From positions 1 through 25,045 of the forward strand of contig MCFE01000936.1 in the NCBI GenBank assembly GCA_002104905.1: DNA of 25,045 bases, read 5' to 3'. Position numbers and translations under genes: made by a program. The stretch comes from Basidiobolus meristosporus CBS 931.73 (Eukaryota; Basidiobolomycota; Basidiobolomycetes; Basidiobolales; Basidiobolaceae). Positions 1 through 10,777 of this stretch are shown one piece after another. Below the pieces are notes generated by a model, which ran no database searches, had not been told where the DNA came from, and saw only the letters and a list, made by a program, of their open reading frames with translations. Numbering within the stretch: position 1 is the stretch's first letter; every line of letters starts with the position of its first letter.

Positions 1-1929
1 CTACCACCATATCTCTCTTTAGAAAGCCAAAAGGTAAGCTTGCTCTACTTGATATGCAAGCTGTACCTATACTGACCCCCCCTCCCATACAGCCGTCAAA
101 AAAGATCCCCGTTCGTGTCGTTGTGAACTGTGCCAGAGAAAAGTGGCGAACTTGACTGTCAAGAAGAACACCAGTGTCGTCAGTAAAAGGTATGCTAAAC
201 CCGGACTCTTCTAAACTTCCCACCACTCAACCATATGTTATTTAGACTTGTGTTCGTTCTTCTCGGCTGGGTGTTGTTTGGCTTTCTAGCGTACAAAGCT
301 TCCACCACCAAAATTGAAACCAACATCTGGGATCCTTATGAAATCCTTGGTATTGACCCCGGAGCAACCACGAAGCAGGTCAAAAAGCACTACAAGAGAC
401 TCAGCTTGAAGTGGCATCCTGACAAGGTTAGCTCTGAGATGGCGGAGGAAGCTGAGAGCAAGTTTGTAGAGATCACCAAGGCTTATAAGGTGCTTACCGA
501 TGACGAGATAAGAAAGAATTACGAAGAGTTCGGCCATCCTGATGGTCGTCAATCCATGTCGCTTGGCATTGCTCTTCCCTCATGGCTGGTAGAGTCAGGC
601 AACTCCTTCTTCGTCCTAGCGATTTACGGAGGATTATTCGGGGTCCTACTTCCCCTTTATGTCGGACGCTGGTGGTACAAATCTCTTCGCTATACCAAGG
701 ACAGGATTCTTAATCAAACCATGGCCACGTACTTCAAACAACTAACCGACGACATCTCCCTCAGAGGAATGGTCGACCTTCTGTCAACGAGCGCCGAGTT
801 CAAGGAGGAGGTGCTATTAAAGCCAACGGACGCAGTTGAAGTACCCAAGCTTATCAGATCCATCGAGCAAACGCTTCAGGATCGCGGTGAGGTCTACTTG
901 AAATCCAAGAAATACAGTGCACCTTACTGCGTCAAGGCCCATGCTCTAATTACCGCGTATATAAACCGGGTCCCTGTTCAAGATGCCGGCCTTGCGGAGG
1001 ATCAGCAAGAGATTATCAAGAAGTCCATCCATCTGGTTTTGGGTATGCTTCAGATCTCTACCGCACACAGCTGGCTAGAGACTAGCTTACGCTGCATGGA
1101 GCTGTCTCAGATGTTAGTCCAAGCGCTTCACATCACCAAGCCACCGATCCTTCAGCTCCCATATATCGATGAAGAGACAGCACGAGCGTTCGCCAGAAAG
1201 AAGGTTCGCTCCGTCAAGCATTTTGTGGAATTCCCCAACGATGAAAGGAAGCTTGTACTTCGAGACATTTCGAATGAGAAGTATGAAAATCTTATGAATG
1301 TTGCCATGGATTACCCGTCGGTTCAGGTGCCTAAAGCATACTTCAAGGTCATCGGAGACGACGCTATCACCCCTGGTGCAATTGTTACCTGTGTTGTCAA
1401 GTTGAACTTGACCTCAGCTCGCTACAGAGCCGAACACCCCCAGAAGCCAAGCGATGAGAACGAAGGGGACGTATCCGACGACGAGGTGGATCGCTTCTTC
1501 GCCAAAAAAGATGCCGATAATCTAGCACCAACTCGGATCCATTCCCCTTACTTCCCATTAGACAAAAGACCTTTCTGGTGGGTTGTGATCTGTGATCCTA
1601 GAGGCAATCGTATCATTCTTCCACCCACCAAGGTTAGTAGCCTTGTCTTTGACAAGACTGAAACTGTCAAGTTCCAGTTCCAAGCACCACAGCGTCCCGG
1701 TCACTATCCTTTCACGGTATTCGTGAAGAGTGACTCTCAAGTAGGCACCGATATAAGACGGGATATCCAGCTTCACGTTCAGGATTCTTCGGTTCTTCCC
1801 CCTGAGGAGGAGATTGAGGATGATATTTCCGAGCCTGAGGAGGACTCCATTGCTGGTCAAATGGCACAACTTCGTGCTCAGCAACAAGGTCGAGGAAATA
1901 ACGGGGAGGACACCTCTGATGAAGAATAA
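1..1929 (+). CDS. SEC63: Sec63, ER translocon J-domain protein (3' part; 5' end outside window)
   Basis: Sec63 works with the Sec61/Sec62 translocon in the ER membrane; its lumenal J domain recruits and stimulates the Hsp70 Kar2/BiP for post-translational import. Exons read here are <1-33, 93-189 and 246-1929, with two GT-AG introns (34-92 and 190-245); the phases agree and an Arg codon is split across 189/246. In order the protein shows a Cys-containing segment (SCRCELC), a membrane helix (LVFVLLGWVLFGFLAY), a J domain starting WDPYEILGI with the HPD motif (WHPDK), another helix (FFVLAIYGGLFGVLLPLYV), the long Sec63/Brl region, and a very acidic C-terminus ending EDTSDEE, the type of tail that binds Sec62 in yeast. 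The ATG at 235 lies inside the intron and is not the start. The true start, with the first membrane helix, is upstream of the window. An AATAAA at 2200-2205 may help form the 3' end. The family call is very secure. Confidence 0.95.
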
Positions 1930-3557
1930 GCGCTGGGGAATCCCGCATGACCGGCGCCATCGAGGTGGGTTATTTCGCTCAGTTCTCACATTGTCTGCTA
2001 CAAAAAGTTGGGTATGACTTCACGAGTCTGTCGTGACTTCACTCCTTATATATGTTTCCATATAAGCTTTTACCTTTCGATATTCTTTGGATGGATTCAA
2101 CATGTCCCTGATTACACAACACAACGGTTCTCTTTTTTCACTTATTTCTTACCTTTCAACCAACATCGTGGAGGGATAATTGCCTAAAATACATGGTTTA
2201 ATAAATCCTTTGTTTGTATGGTCTGCACATCGACGGGGCTAGGTTGATCGTGGCTAACCTTTAGGTAAGCAATGCCATCAGATTTCAGGAATCTATTAGG
2301 GAACAAATCGTTGTTACACGATGAGATGGGTTCTTTTATATCAAAAAGCTGCCTCCATCTTGGATTATGGTCAGAGTATCTGAGTGCAAAGAGTTCCGAA
2401 CCAGCCCTTCCGGAATCATCAAGCTGATCTTTTAAAGGTTAGCCAGTTCCTAAACAAACCTAGGCTAGGTGCTGGGGAACAAGAGTCCAACCAACCACTC
2501 ACAAAGGCCGCATCGAGCAATTTAACTAATTCCATAATCTACAACATTGCAATCTAACCCGGCAGCAATTCCCCCAATCCTGCGCGCCAGTGGATTTATA
2601 ATCCTTACCAATCTTACCTAATTCCGAAGCGGATCTCGCACTCCCTTGGATCAGGTAAACAGATCCCAATGACGAAGAGAGCCATCACAGGCAGCCACTT
2701 GTTTCCATGCACATCTTCTCTGTGATACATAAAAATCTTGGTGATACAACCGCACACTGCATAGGGACCAGATCATGCTTTTATTGAAGATTGATGGGCC
2801 AAGGTTGGTGACCACTTAGAGATGCATGATTGGGACACAGTGATCTCTCACGTGCCCATGGTTCAACAATGTGTCATGATCGCCTTGGAATGGGAGTTGG
2901 CTCTAATGGGGATCGCATGAAGGGAGACACAGCCCAGGCTGCCAATCTCCCGATCACCGCGGTGATTCACGATGATGGACTGATGCTATGAAAACCTTGT
3001 CCTACCGGGATAGACTGGTTCTTAGTTGGATACTGGGCATAAATATTAAGTTCAGTTCACACTACGTCTTGGGGTTTGCTGAGTAACCAACATTCCTTTT
3101 CGGGTTTCTAGTCAAGTCTGGTGCGTGTGTTGACATTGAGCAGTCCGAGAAACATATCAGTCTACAGACAGATCTAGGCCCAGAATGTCATGGAATAGGG
3201 ATGCCCCTTTCAGGAAACACCCGACTGAACCGGATGACATGAATGCATCTCCCTCTTTATGGTGTAGATTCCGTATTGTAGTATTATTGAATGACTGTTT
3301 AGAGGTCACATGGCTCGGGAGGGGGGGGGGAGAATCAATCATGGTCAGTGTGCTCACATTCTTCATGAAGATAGTACTTAGTATGATACATGAGATATAT
3401 ACAAAACGTCAACAGATGCTTTCTTCCGAAAATCCACGCTTCAAAAAAATTGGGGGCTAATAAGGAAGCTATCGAGTTGATTCGAAATCATGCTAAATTG
3501 CCTTATGGAAAAACTGTTCTGGACATCTGCTCTCGATTGTGGACTGATTCGGTCACA
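1930..3557. other. Intergenic spacer between SEC63 and the phosphatase gene
   Basis: The two flanking genes converge here. Short open frames exist on both strands (for example around 3157-3620), but none has a recognisable domain, splice-supported extension or codon pattern. A run of 10 G (about 3319-3330) and a 14-bp perfect palindrome (2953-2966) are the only structured elements I see. No tRNA or rRNA was recognised. Confidence 0.6.
2953..2966. repeat. Perfect 14-bp palindrome ATCACCGCGGTGAT
   Basis: The sequence equals its own reverse complement over 14 bases, with a GC core. It lies about 1 kb past the end of SEC63 and 600 bp past the end of the phosphatase gene. Such dyads can be dimeric regulator sites, but the position between convergent genes argues against a promoter role. 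The function is unknown. Confidence 0.35.
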
Positions 3558-5658
3558 TCACCCGAAGTACGAGGTGCGGCTTGGATCGTTGAAGGTGAGA
3601 GTGGTGTTTTGGCTGGGTGAAAAGGCAAAGTAATCCGCCCCAGATGGGGTCGAGGTGGGTGGCGATAACAGAGACAAACTGAGCTGTCTCCTTGAGCTGG
3701 ATTGGCTGGCGAGAACACCTTCCTTGGAAGTGGAAGGATCAAGTCGTTCGCACCCTGGCGCACCCATCAATCTCCATAACACAGCTTCGTAGCAGAAGAC
3801 AAACTGATGCAAAGTTTGCACCATTGAAAGGCGCTGGTCTCGGAACTGATCCACCGTTTCCGCAATCACGTCGTTTGCGGTGTCCACAGACTTCGCAGCC
3901 AGCGACTCGAGCACCGTGTCAATGGTGCAGAAAGCGCCCGTTCTTCCACATCCAGCGCTGCAGTGGACAACCATGGGCCCAGCTCTACTGGAATGCTGAA
4001 GGTCATGGGCAATGTCGCGCAAAGCCAGTACGCTTGTCGGGTCGGCGGGAATACCGAAGTCTGGCCATCCTATGAATTGGAGCTGATGGATTTTACGCTC
4101 CTCTCCCGTCGAGAGGTTGATTAGCACGAAATCACGTAAGAGGACGGTGCGGTCCGCTTCCAGTGGAAATTGCTCCGAAATCAGCTTCACCTGCATGCTT
4201 TCGCCGTACATCACACTAGATGAAGAGGGGTCTGGCCAATAACGATGACACTTGATACGACCGGCTTCCTCCTCCTTGGTGAGCATCACGATAACGCGAG
4301 AGTTCTGCTCCCAGATCATTTCCCAGAAGTCAGCAAAGGTCGAGGGCATTGGGCCCTGGGTAGCAATGTATTGCTTCTCGGAGTTTTTTCCGCATATGAA
4401 GCTAGCGTTGATGTAATCGGAGTCGGATACAACTGGGTGCTTGAGCCTCACTCTCGAATGCTCGTATGGCCAGATATTGTTGTAGCGATTCTTGGAGCCA
4501 CGTTCGACGCCGGCCGCAATGCTGTAAGGGTTAGCTTTACACACATGATGTGCCTGGGCTATGAGCAAGGACTGGAGTCGCTTCTGCTCTACCTTGTCGA
4601 GTCGCTGGAATAATACGTCAATACTTCACTGATATGGGATGGGATGGAGTCTAAGTTTGGAAGGGTACCTTGAATGTCTGCGACAGCTTGTATTTACCCT
4701 GCGGGTTGTAGGAGACATCGGAAAGGAAGTATGGAATTTCGATATTCAACTTGGATGCAGCATTTGGCGTGCGAACGGCTATGATTTCGCCAAGCTCGCA
4801 AGTGACCTCATGATGGGGCCGGATATTACTGAGGAATGGGTTGATCATGTTATCCATTGGAGTTGGGCAGACCAGAGGCGCTGCCAAGAAGCTCGAAGGG
4901 GATGGCAAAGGCTTGGGAACTAGCGTTTGAGTAGGCTGATCCCGATTGACCTCGCACATATTAGGAAATCTCGCTGTGAACGCACCAAACCCGCCTTTCA
5001 ACCAACCAACGGCCGCTGCCGAGGGTTTGCCAGTGAACTTTCTGGTAAAATATGCTATTGGTGACGTATCGACCACCGCCTCGGAAGATGCATCGCACAC
5101 CACAATGTTGGAGTACTTCTTCCAGTTCTGGAGCGCCTCCCGATCCTTCTCGGTCACTAGAGATTCGGCAATCTTTTCTAGGCCGAAGGACGCGCGCTTC
5201 AGCAGGGTGTTGGGGACACAGACATGAACCGAATTGCGGATGTGAGAGTGGGAATATTGAGCAGGGGATCTCATATCTATCACTAGTACTAGATTGTTTG
5301 TGGTTTGTCCCAGAAGATCAGCTAATGATTCAGGGGTTACCGCCCTAAGGCTGGCTGGTTCCAAGCCAGAATTTGCCGACGCCGAGGCTGCTTTCTCAGC
5401 TGACTTGGCCTTGGACGGCTGCATGCTAGGGAAATTAAACCGCGTAATGGATTCGGGCGCATGCGGTTGCTGGCTCCCGCCTGAGGGGAAGTAGCTTTTC
5501 ACTCCGGAGCCACATGGCGAGGAAGCCAAGGGTGAAATGATTGGCGCATCCAAGGGATTTGTTGAGTGTGACTTATTGGGAGATTTGGCGCTACGCGTAA
5601 AGAACGAGGAGTCCGGGAGTGCGATGTGGTTTGGTTTGTACGAAAAGCCTATGGTCAT
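3558..5658 (-). CDS. Protein tyrosine phosphatase with N-terminal rhodanese-like domain (Pyp/Ptp type)
   Basis: Two exons, 5658-4669 and 4604-3558 (intron 4668-4605, 64 bp, GTACCC...TTCCAG, phase 0), give 678 residues. Residues 1-100 are Ser/Pro-rich and disordered. Residues about 105-236 form a rhodanese/CH2-like domain, with a TLLKR..F segment (151-158) like the MAPK-binding part of yeast Ptp2/Ptp3, and C188 in the loop where catalytic Cys sits in active rhodaneses. The classical PTP domain runs from about 331 to 610: NRYNNIWPYEHSRV phosphotyrosine loop, DYINASFI, WPD loop (510-512), and the P-loop HCSAGCGRTG with nucleophile C545 and R551; a Q-loop Gln is near 593. All catalytic residues are present. 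By family it should dephosphorylate activated MAP kinases such as Hog1/Sty1 or Fus3 types. The C-terminal 60 residues are Ser-rich. The ATG at 5658 is the first in frame; an upstream non-coding exon is possible. Confidence 0.92.
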
Positions 5659-5797
5659 AATCACAGCTTTACTTGATCAATAGGTTGAGTGGCTAATATT
5701 AACAGAGCAAGTACGAGCAAGTACGTACAGCGGTACTTCTCAAAGGAGGTGTTGGAGGAAGTAGGCTATGGATGTCGACGGGAGGGGTGGCAGCGCA

Positions 5798-5804
5798 CTT
5801 TATA
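5798..5804 (-). promoter_or_regulatory. TATA-like box upstream of the phosphatase gene
   Basis: TATAAAG on the minus strand lies about 140 bp before the ATG at 5658, leaving room for a leader of about 110 nt. Between box and ATG there is a short tandem repeat of GAGCAAGTAC (about 5705-5725, plus-strand reading). This is position-based inference only. Confidence 0.35.
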
Positions 5805-8451
5805 ATGAGAATCAATCAAGGTCGAGGAGGCAGTGGAACGACGTACGACAAGTGCGATTAATGGAACAAATACGAGGAAAGATATAATATAGGTGACAAC
5901 TGGAGTTGGGGAGCAGCCATCGGGTTATTTATTCGAAACTCAGAGTGAGCGGCGAAGAAGATACGGTCCATAAATGGAGGGATGGATCATTAGAAAATCC
6001 CAAATCTTTCCTGAGGGATTTGTAGTCTCCCAACAAATGATCTAATGTCACCGGATCGAGGCACACCATTGGTGGGTGGGATTTATATATTCAATTAATT
6101 AGATGTGTAGTGTGTCCAAAAGCCATCATTTGAAACAGCTCCTTTTGATTGAATACCACTGTGGGTATTGCACAGTTATAGTATAATAAAATAATCTAGA
6201 GTCTCAGATTAGGATTCACGGCAATCAAGCTTCATCCACCCCAAAAGTTCTATTCTAGGCGGCATATAATGCACGCATTATTGCTCCACTGGACATATTC
6301 CAAGCAAATAACCACTCTTGCGACTTCCGCGTAATGACTGGGTCGCGAGCAACCATCCAGCGCACCTCGCATCGGTGAGACCGGCGGTGGAAAAGCAAGG
6401 GGCTTCATTTCAGCATGCAGAGGGAAGCATGATTATTTATGGTTTGTTGGGTCGATTGCTTTGGCGGATGAGGCGATGGCTATGAATGCGATAAATTGAA
6501 TGCTTTGGCTTCAGGCTGAATGGCCGTTGTCATTATAGACATCGTGTCGAACAATATGCATATTAGCTAATCATCGTGATGACAGGAGACAACAATCAAT
6601 GGTGAGCGGCCAAAAACACCAGGCGGACTGGATTAGGTAATTCCGACGTCACCCACCGTTTTTGGAATCGTTTTTTGAAGCATCCAGTTCGGGGTTTTAT
6701 GGTATCTGGCTGATCAGTATAATCCGAATATTCTAAGGGGCGATACAGCACCCAGCACCACCTCAGTTTCCTCGATTATCATTCACGGGTTGAGGACGGA
6801 TACAATTCAATCACTCAAAGTAAACGCACTCTTGGGCGGGAGCCGGTTGCTTCTTCAACACCCATAAGGTCAGTGTTTGAGATCTCCCCGGCTCTTGACG
6901 TCATAGGAGATGTTAAATCAGGGCTGTCTTGTCCACAGATAGCAATCCTCGATCGATTGCTCCGGAATGTTCTATCGTACCATGTTCATTATGGAATTGG
7001 CATCACAGCAAATCCCCGTTGGAATGTTCGAGGATGAAGTTCCATATGTTTCCCATGTTCACCCATAACCTTGATGCGGCAATAGAGTCCTATGAATGGC
7101 CGTTCCGGCGCTATTCTTCGGCACCAAAGCTCCTTCCCTGTCTTGGAAACGCATGGCCCTGCTGACCCTCGATCGTTTCAATACGAATACCCGTCGCACA
7201 GCACGCAATGTGTGAAGGTGAGTCTTGGTGGTCAGTACCGAACCACACTTCTCAGCACATTGCGTACCTCTCATCGTCCAGTTCCATCCACCGAAAGGAT
7301 GATGGGAAGCCTGGTAAGGATGGAGCCTACGCCCATGGCTTAGAACACGCCGTTTGTTTATAGCCAATTTGGTTTGATGCCGATTAGATCAAGACGAAAA
7401 AGTGTATTCCCTTTTACGCACCACAGGCTTCAATATCAAGCATCACGTGCACCATCTGACCATCGATTAGTCCACTTTGGTTCATGCGAGGCCATATATA
7501 ATCTCAGATCTAGTTCTCTGGAACAGGCTGGGTACCCACCTTCTGATCTCCAACTGATCAGTCAGGGAATCATGCTCGCTGGCAGGATCAAGCACTCAAA
7601 GTTGGAATTCGCCACATGGCGCTTGAAGAGATGCCGCTTTGAGGGTGAAGGGGATGACATACAGCCATACAGAATGGGTGTGTAATTGGATCTCTCGATT
7701 CGTTACATTTCAGTAAACCGATCCCGTGTTCTAGCAAGCCTAGCCGAATTTTTGTCCCTTCCACATGACGCCAAGACAACTCAAACACATCAACAAGATG
7801 TTCTTTGTAGACCATTCACCAACTCAGCACCATCGCTCGCCTGAATGCTGCCTCGTGCTTGGGACAAGCCGCCTGAAGTGCAGGCGACCGGATGCGAGGT
7901 ACAGGCCTACCAGCACGTCTTGGCACTTGAGCCTTGCAACAGGATGGTGATCGAAAAGACGAGCACCGCCGACTTCAAGGCGGTTGAGGGTTATATAGAG
8001 GTCCGCCTAAACCCAAGCTCACGATTTAGCAAGGCTTATTGTCAGGGTCAAGACATCAAATAAATGAAATTTCATGGTCACTTTGCTATATAGGGATATA
8101 TTGTAGGAATGTTATCCATACAAATGATAAAATCCAGTGTTCAAACCAGCTCAGATGTGGCTTCAACATGCTGATAGAAAACATCTGATTCGACTGTGGT
8201 GATCGCCTAATAGCATAAACCTCCTTGCATGCCTTCACTGGCTAGAGGATTCGAAGCAGGATTTCCTCAATCCCAGCCTGAATACTTTAAGGGATACATA
8301 AAACTACACGCTTATTAGCTACTTGCATCCTATCCTCTGGTTAAATACTTGCTCTGCCTCTTGAGCACTCGTACATATTCCCTTGAATTGATTTCAGATA
8401 CGATTGTGTTCGCCTTTCCCCCAAGCCTTCAACCACCTTGTTAAGTACGAC
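5805..8451. other. 2.6 kb spacer without a convincing gene
   Basis: No domain is recognisable on either strand. The longest frames (about 100 codons at 7059-7367 minus and 7374-7685 plus) start and stop without splice-compatible partners. A locally GC-richer stretch at 7845-8063 (+) is open for 72 codons and looks more codon-like (segment MVIEKTSTADFKAVEGYIEV), so it could be a relic or a missed exon, but I cannot extend it. The last few hundred bases should hold the promoter of the small gene that starts at 8452. Confidence 0.5.
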
Positions 8452-8984
8452 ATGAGCACCCCGACTAGCAATAAAGATCTGCTTCACCATTCGACCGACT
8501 TCACTCTAGAGCTGATTGCAGAGTTTGACAGCCAGCGCAAGAAAATGCACGAAGAAATCGAAGCACAACGCAGAGCCTTAGTTAGTTTACTCTTTGCTAC
8601 ACCAGTATTGTTTTGACGTACTAACCTGGCTGGTTGAACACTTAGAATGACGGCACCTTTCAAGAACCTGGTCAATTGGTGCAAGATATACCTGCCACAC
8701 CAACCGCTCCTGCTTTAACAGGAGATGTCCAGCCACAACACGGCAATCGTGCTTTCATAAAGTTCAAACATATCCGTAAGAATCTAATTCACTTTTGGAA
8801 GCAGCATACTAGTAAAACCGATGTTTGTCCGGTCAAGGAAACGGAGTTAAAGCGGGGGAAGACACTGACCAGAGAAATGTCCTTTCGTGTGGAGAAAACC
8901 CCGGCCAAATTCAACAGTTTAAGAGCGATTCCCTTCTTGAATCATACAAAGGAAGGTGGCTCAGTGATTTCTCTCCAGAGTTGA
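8452..8984 (+). CDS. Small two-exon gene, protein of unknown function (155 aa)
   Basis: Exon 1 is 8452-8580 and exon 2 is 8646-8984. The 65-bp intron begins GTTAGT, contains the ideal branch point TACTAAC and ends CTTAG; both exons are phase 0 at the junction, which supports a real spliced gene. The start is the ATG of MSTPTSNKD; the in-frame reading just upstream has no other ATG. Residues about 14-43 are charged and helix-prone (ELIAEFDSQRKKMHEEIEAQ), perhaps a short coiled coil. The second exon is basic (many Lys/Arg) with a Pro/Thr/Ala patch after the junction. There is no signal peptide and no membrane segment. I do not recognise a family. It could be a lineage-specific protein; the carboxylesterase relic on the right is transcribed toward it. 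Confidence 0.6.
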
Positions 8985-9678
8985 GAGCTTATTCTTGAAG
9001 CCTTCTAGTGTATTCAAGACTGGTGAGCGCCCTATTTTGACCAAGGAATTTTTAGTTCAACGTTAACCATACCTATACAACCTTTTTCATTGCATCAGCT
9101 TAAAACATAAATGTGTAACTTTAAATATAGATAAAATTCAGAATCCTACAGTTAATTCACGTTATTCCATTTATTTGTCAACCCTACCTCTAGTACTACA
9201 TTATAATAAATATTATTTCCGTATTAAAATGAGTTATCCAGCCGTGTTGGATTCTTCCTCTTCAGCATATTCCATAGGGCCCCTTGCAAGAGGTGCGTAT
9301 ACTGGTAGATCTTCCTTCGACTAGCACAACTGCAACATTTCAGCTTCAACACCGATATAATCTGTGATGTTCGTGGCTAATATACATACATATACCACCC
9401 CATACTTGAACAGATACAACGGCAACACTTGTAATTGCCATTCTTTTATTTTGGAATAAGCGTCGAGAAACACGTGCAATAATGTGGCCGAATGTTACGA
9501 GCCTAAATGACATCCGTTTGGACATAGCAGTGGCCCCAAAGTCACCCAACAATCAGGGGTAGACAAACATGTAGATCCAAACGAATTGCCCTAAAGTGCG
9601 AAGAATACATAACGAACATCAGCATTTTCACAGAATTCATATGTGCAGTAGTCGAGAACTGTGACGGGCGTTGCCCAA
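8985..9678. other. AT-rich spacer, nothing recognised
   Basis: The stretch holds only short frames (longest 68 codons at 9346-9552 on the minus strand, no family). It serves as the shared 3' flank of the small gene and the carboxylesterase relic. Confidence 0.5.
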
Positions 9679-10726
9679 CTATTGCATTGGTCGCAGGATT
9701 ATTTTTCCAGAAAAGCAATCGTTGATCGGCTCATCATCAACAATCTCCTGTCGGACCAAACCCTCAGGCTCAAATACCAATCTGGTCTCGTGGTCTGCTT
9801 CGAAAGACACCCAATCAGGGCTAGGAACCCCGTTGCTAGCGAAGCCCATCTGGTAGCTGGAAATCGTTCGGGCCACCTTTTGCTCAGATTCGTTTAGGTG
9901 TTGGACCTGGTTGAATACAAAATAAATCTCGTTGGCGTGGTGAACACCAAGGGAGAACCGGGCGTTCTTTTCCATGGGTGAGTTGAACAGGTAGAAATAT
10001 ATTCTTCGTGACGGTTGAAGGAGATCCTCATTGCGAGATAATGCTCGAGCAGTTTCACGAGCTGGGCCAGAAAAATGTTGGCCAGCGATAATACTGGATA
10101 AAGCACACTTGGTAGACCCATCAAGCGCATCAATAGGATAAACCTCCTGTAATGTGGCGGCAATCTAGGAAGAAAAGAGCCTTTATTATATGTTGCCATA
10201 GTCTTCGAGTTCTCGCGCAGGATAATCGCGTAGAAAAAGGGACCCCTCATCCATAGTTTCACCGATTATGATCTCCTTTACGCATGGGTTAATGCTTTTT
10301 TGGACGCTCATAGAGATCCTTCAGGCTTTGCTCGATGGTAAAACCATCAATGGTTCCTGTCCATGAACTGCTTTTCTTTAGCATGTCGACTAGAGTCTGC
10401 CTGAGCTTTTCCCCAGGGATCTCTCGCAGTTGCGCCACCTTGTCGCTCCCTTTAATATCCAGACTTCGACAGAGTTCATCGAACATCCGTTGCTGCCTCT
10501 CTACAGGTTTGGGTGCTATTGTATCGAAGCCTCCGGACTGTTAAGTTGCCAACAGGCGGCTTGGAATAGCTACAAGTTAATACCGATTCACACACATTGT
10601 GAACATCAGGAGAAAAGAACCGAACTGACCATAGGGAATGTTCAAGAAAGAACGATGGGCTACGGAGGAGCTGTCTTTGTACGTCCCCTGCTGGAGTTGA
10701 GCTGTTGAGTCGTTCTGAATCGTCAT
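9679..10726 (-). pseudogene. Type-B carboxylesterase/lipase pseudogene, internally deleted and frameshifted
   Basis: The remains read right to left. An N-terminal piece from the ATG at 10726 ends FLNIPYGQ, followed after a probable intron by PPVGNL, the usual start of the alpha/beta-hydrolase fold. In another frame, QSGGFDTIAPKPVERQQR and then ELCRSLDIKGSDKVAQLREI continue to about 10310. A +1 shift (one extra T in CTCTATGAG, near 10311-10320) moves the reading to SINPCVKEIIIGETMDEGSLF, which carries the catalytic Glu. The last exon, 10164-9679, is open for 161 codons and holds the His motif LGVHHANEI. Between PPVGNL and QSGG the family normally has roughly 150-170 residues, including the GxSxG nucleophile elbow; they are absent. 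The intron before 10164 is only about 30 nt without a GT donor. The product cannot be a working esterase. Confidence 0.85.
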
Positions 10727-10770
10727 GGTGGATGGTTGAGTTCTGAGTTTGCATTGTTGGGTGATGGTCT

Positions 10771-10777
10771 TTTTATA
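10771..10777 (-). promoter_or_regulatory. TATA-like box of the carboxylesterase relic
   Basis: TATAAAA on the minus strand sits 45 bp before the relic's ATG at 10726. The promoter may therefore still be intact, and the relic could be transcribed. Confidence 0.35.

Noticed and set aside
235-245. ATG at 235 as the start of the SEC63 reading frame
   Set aside because: It lies at the end of an intron (190-245); the frame continues from an upstream exon with correct phase and a Sec63-like sequence.
7059-7367. Possible gene of 102 codons on the minus strand
   Set aside because: No family, no splice partner, and the other minus frame looks equally protein-like but is broken by stops.
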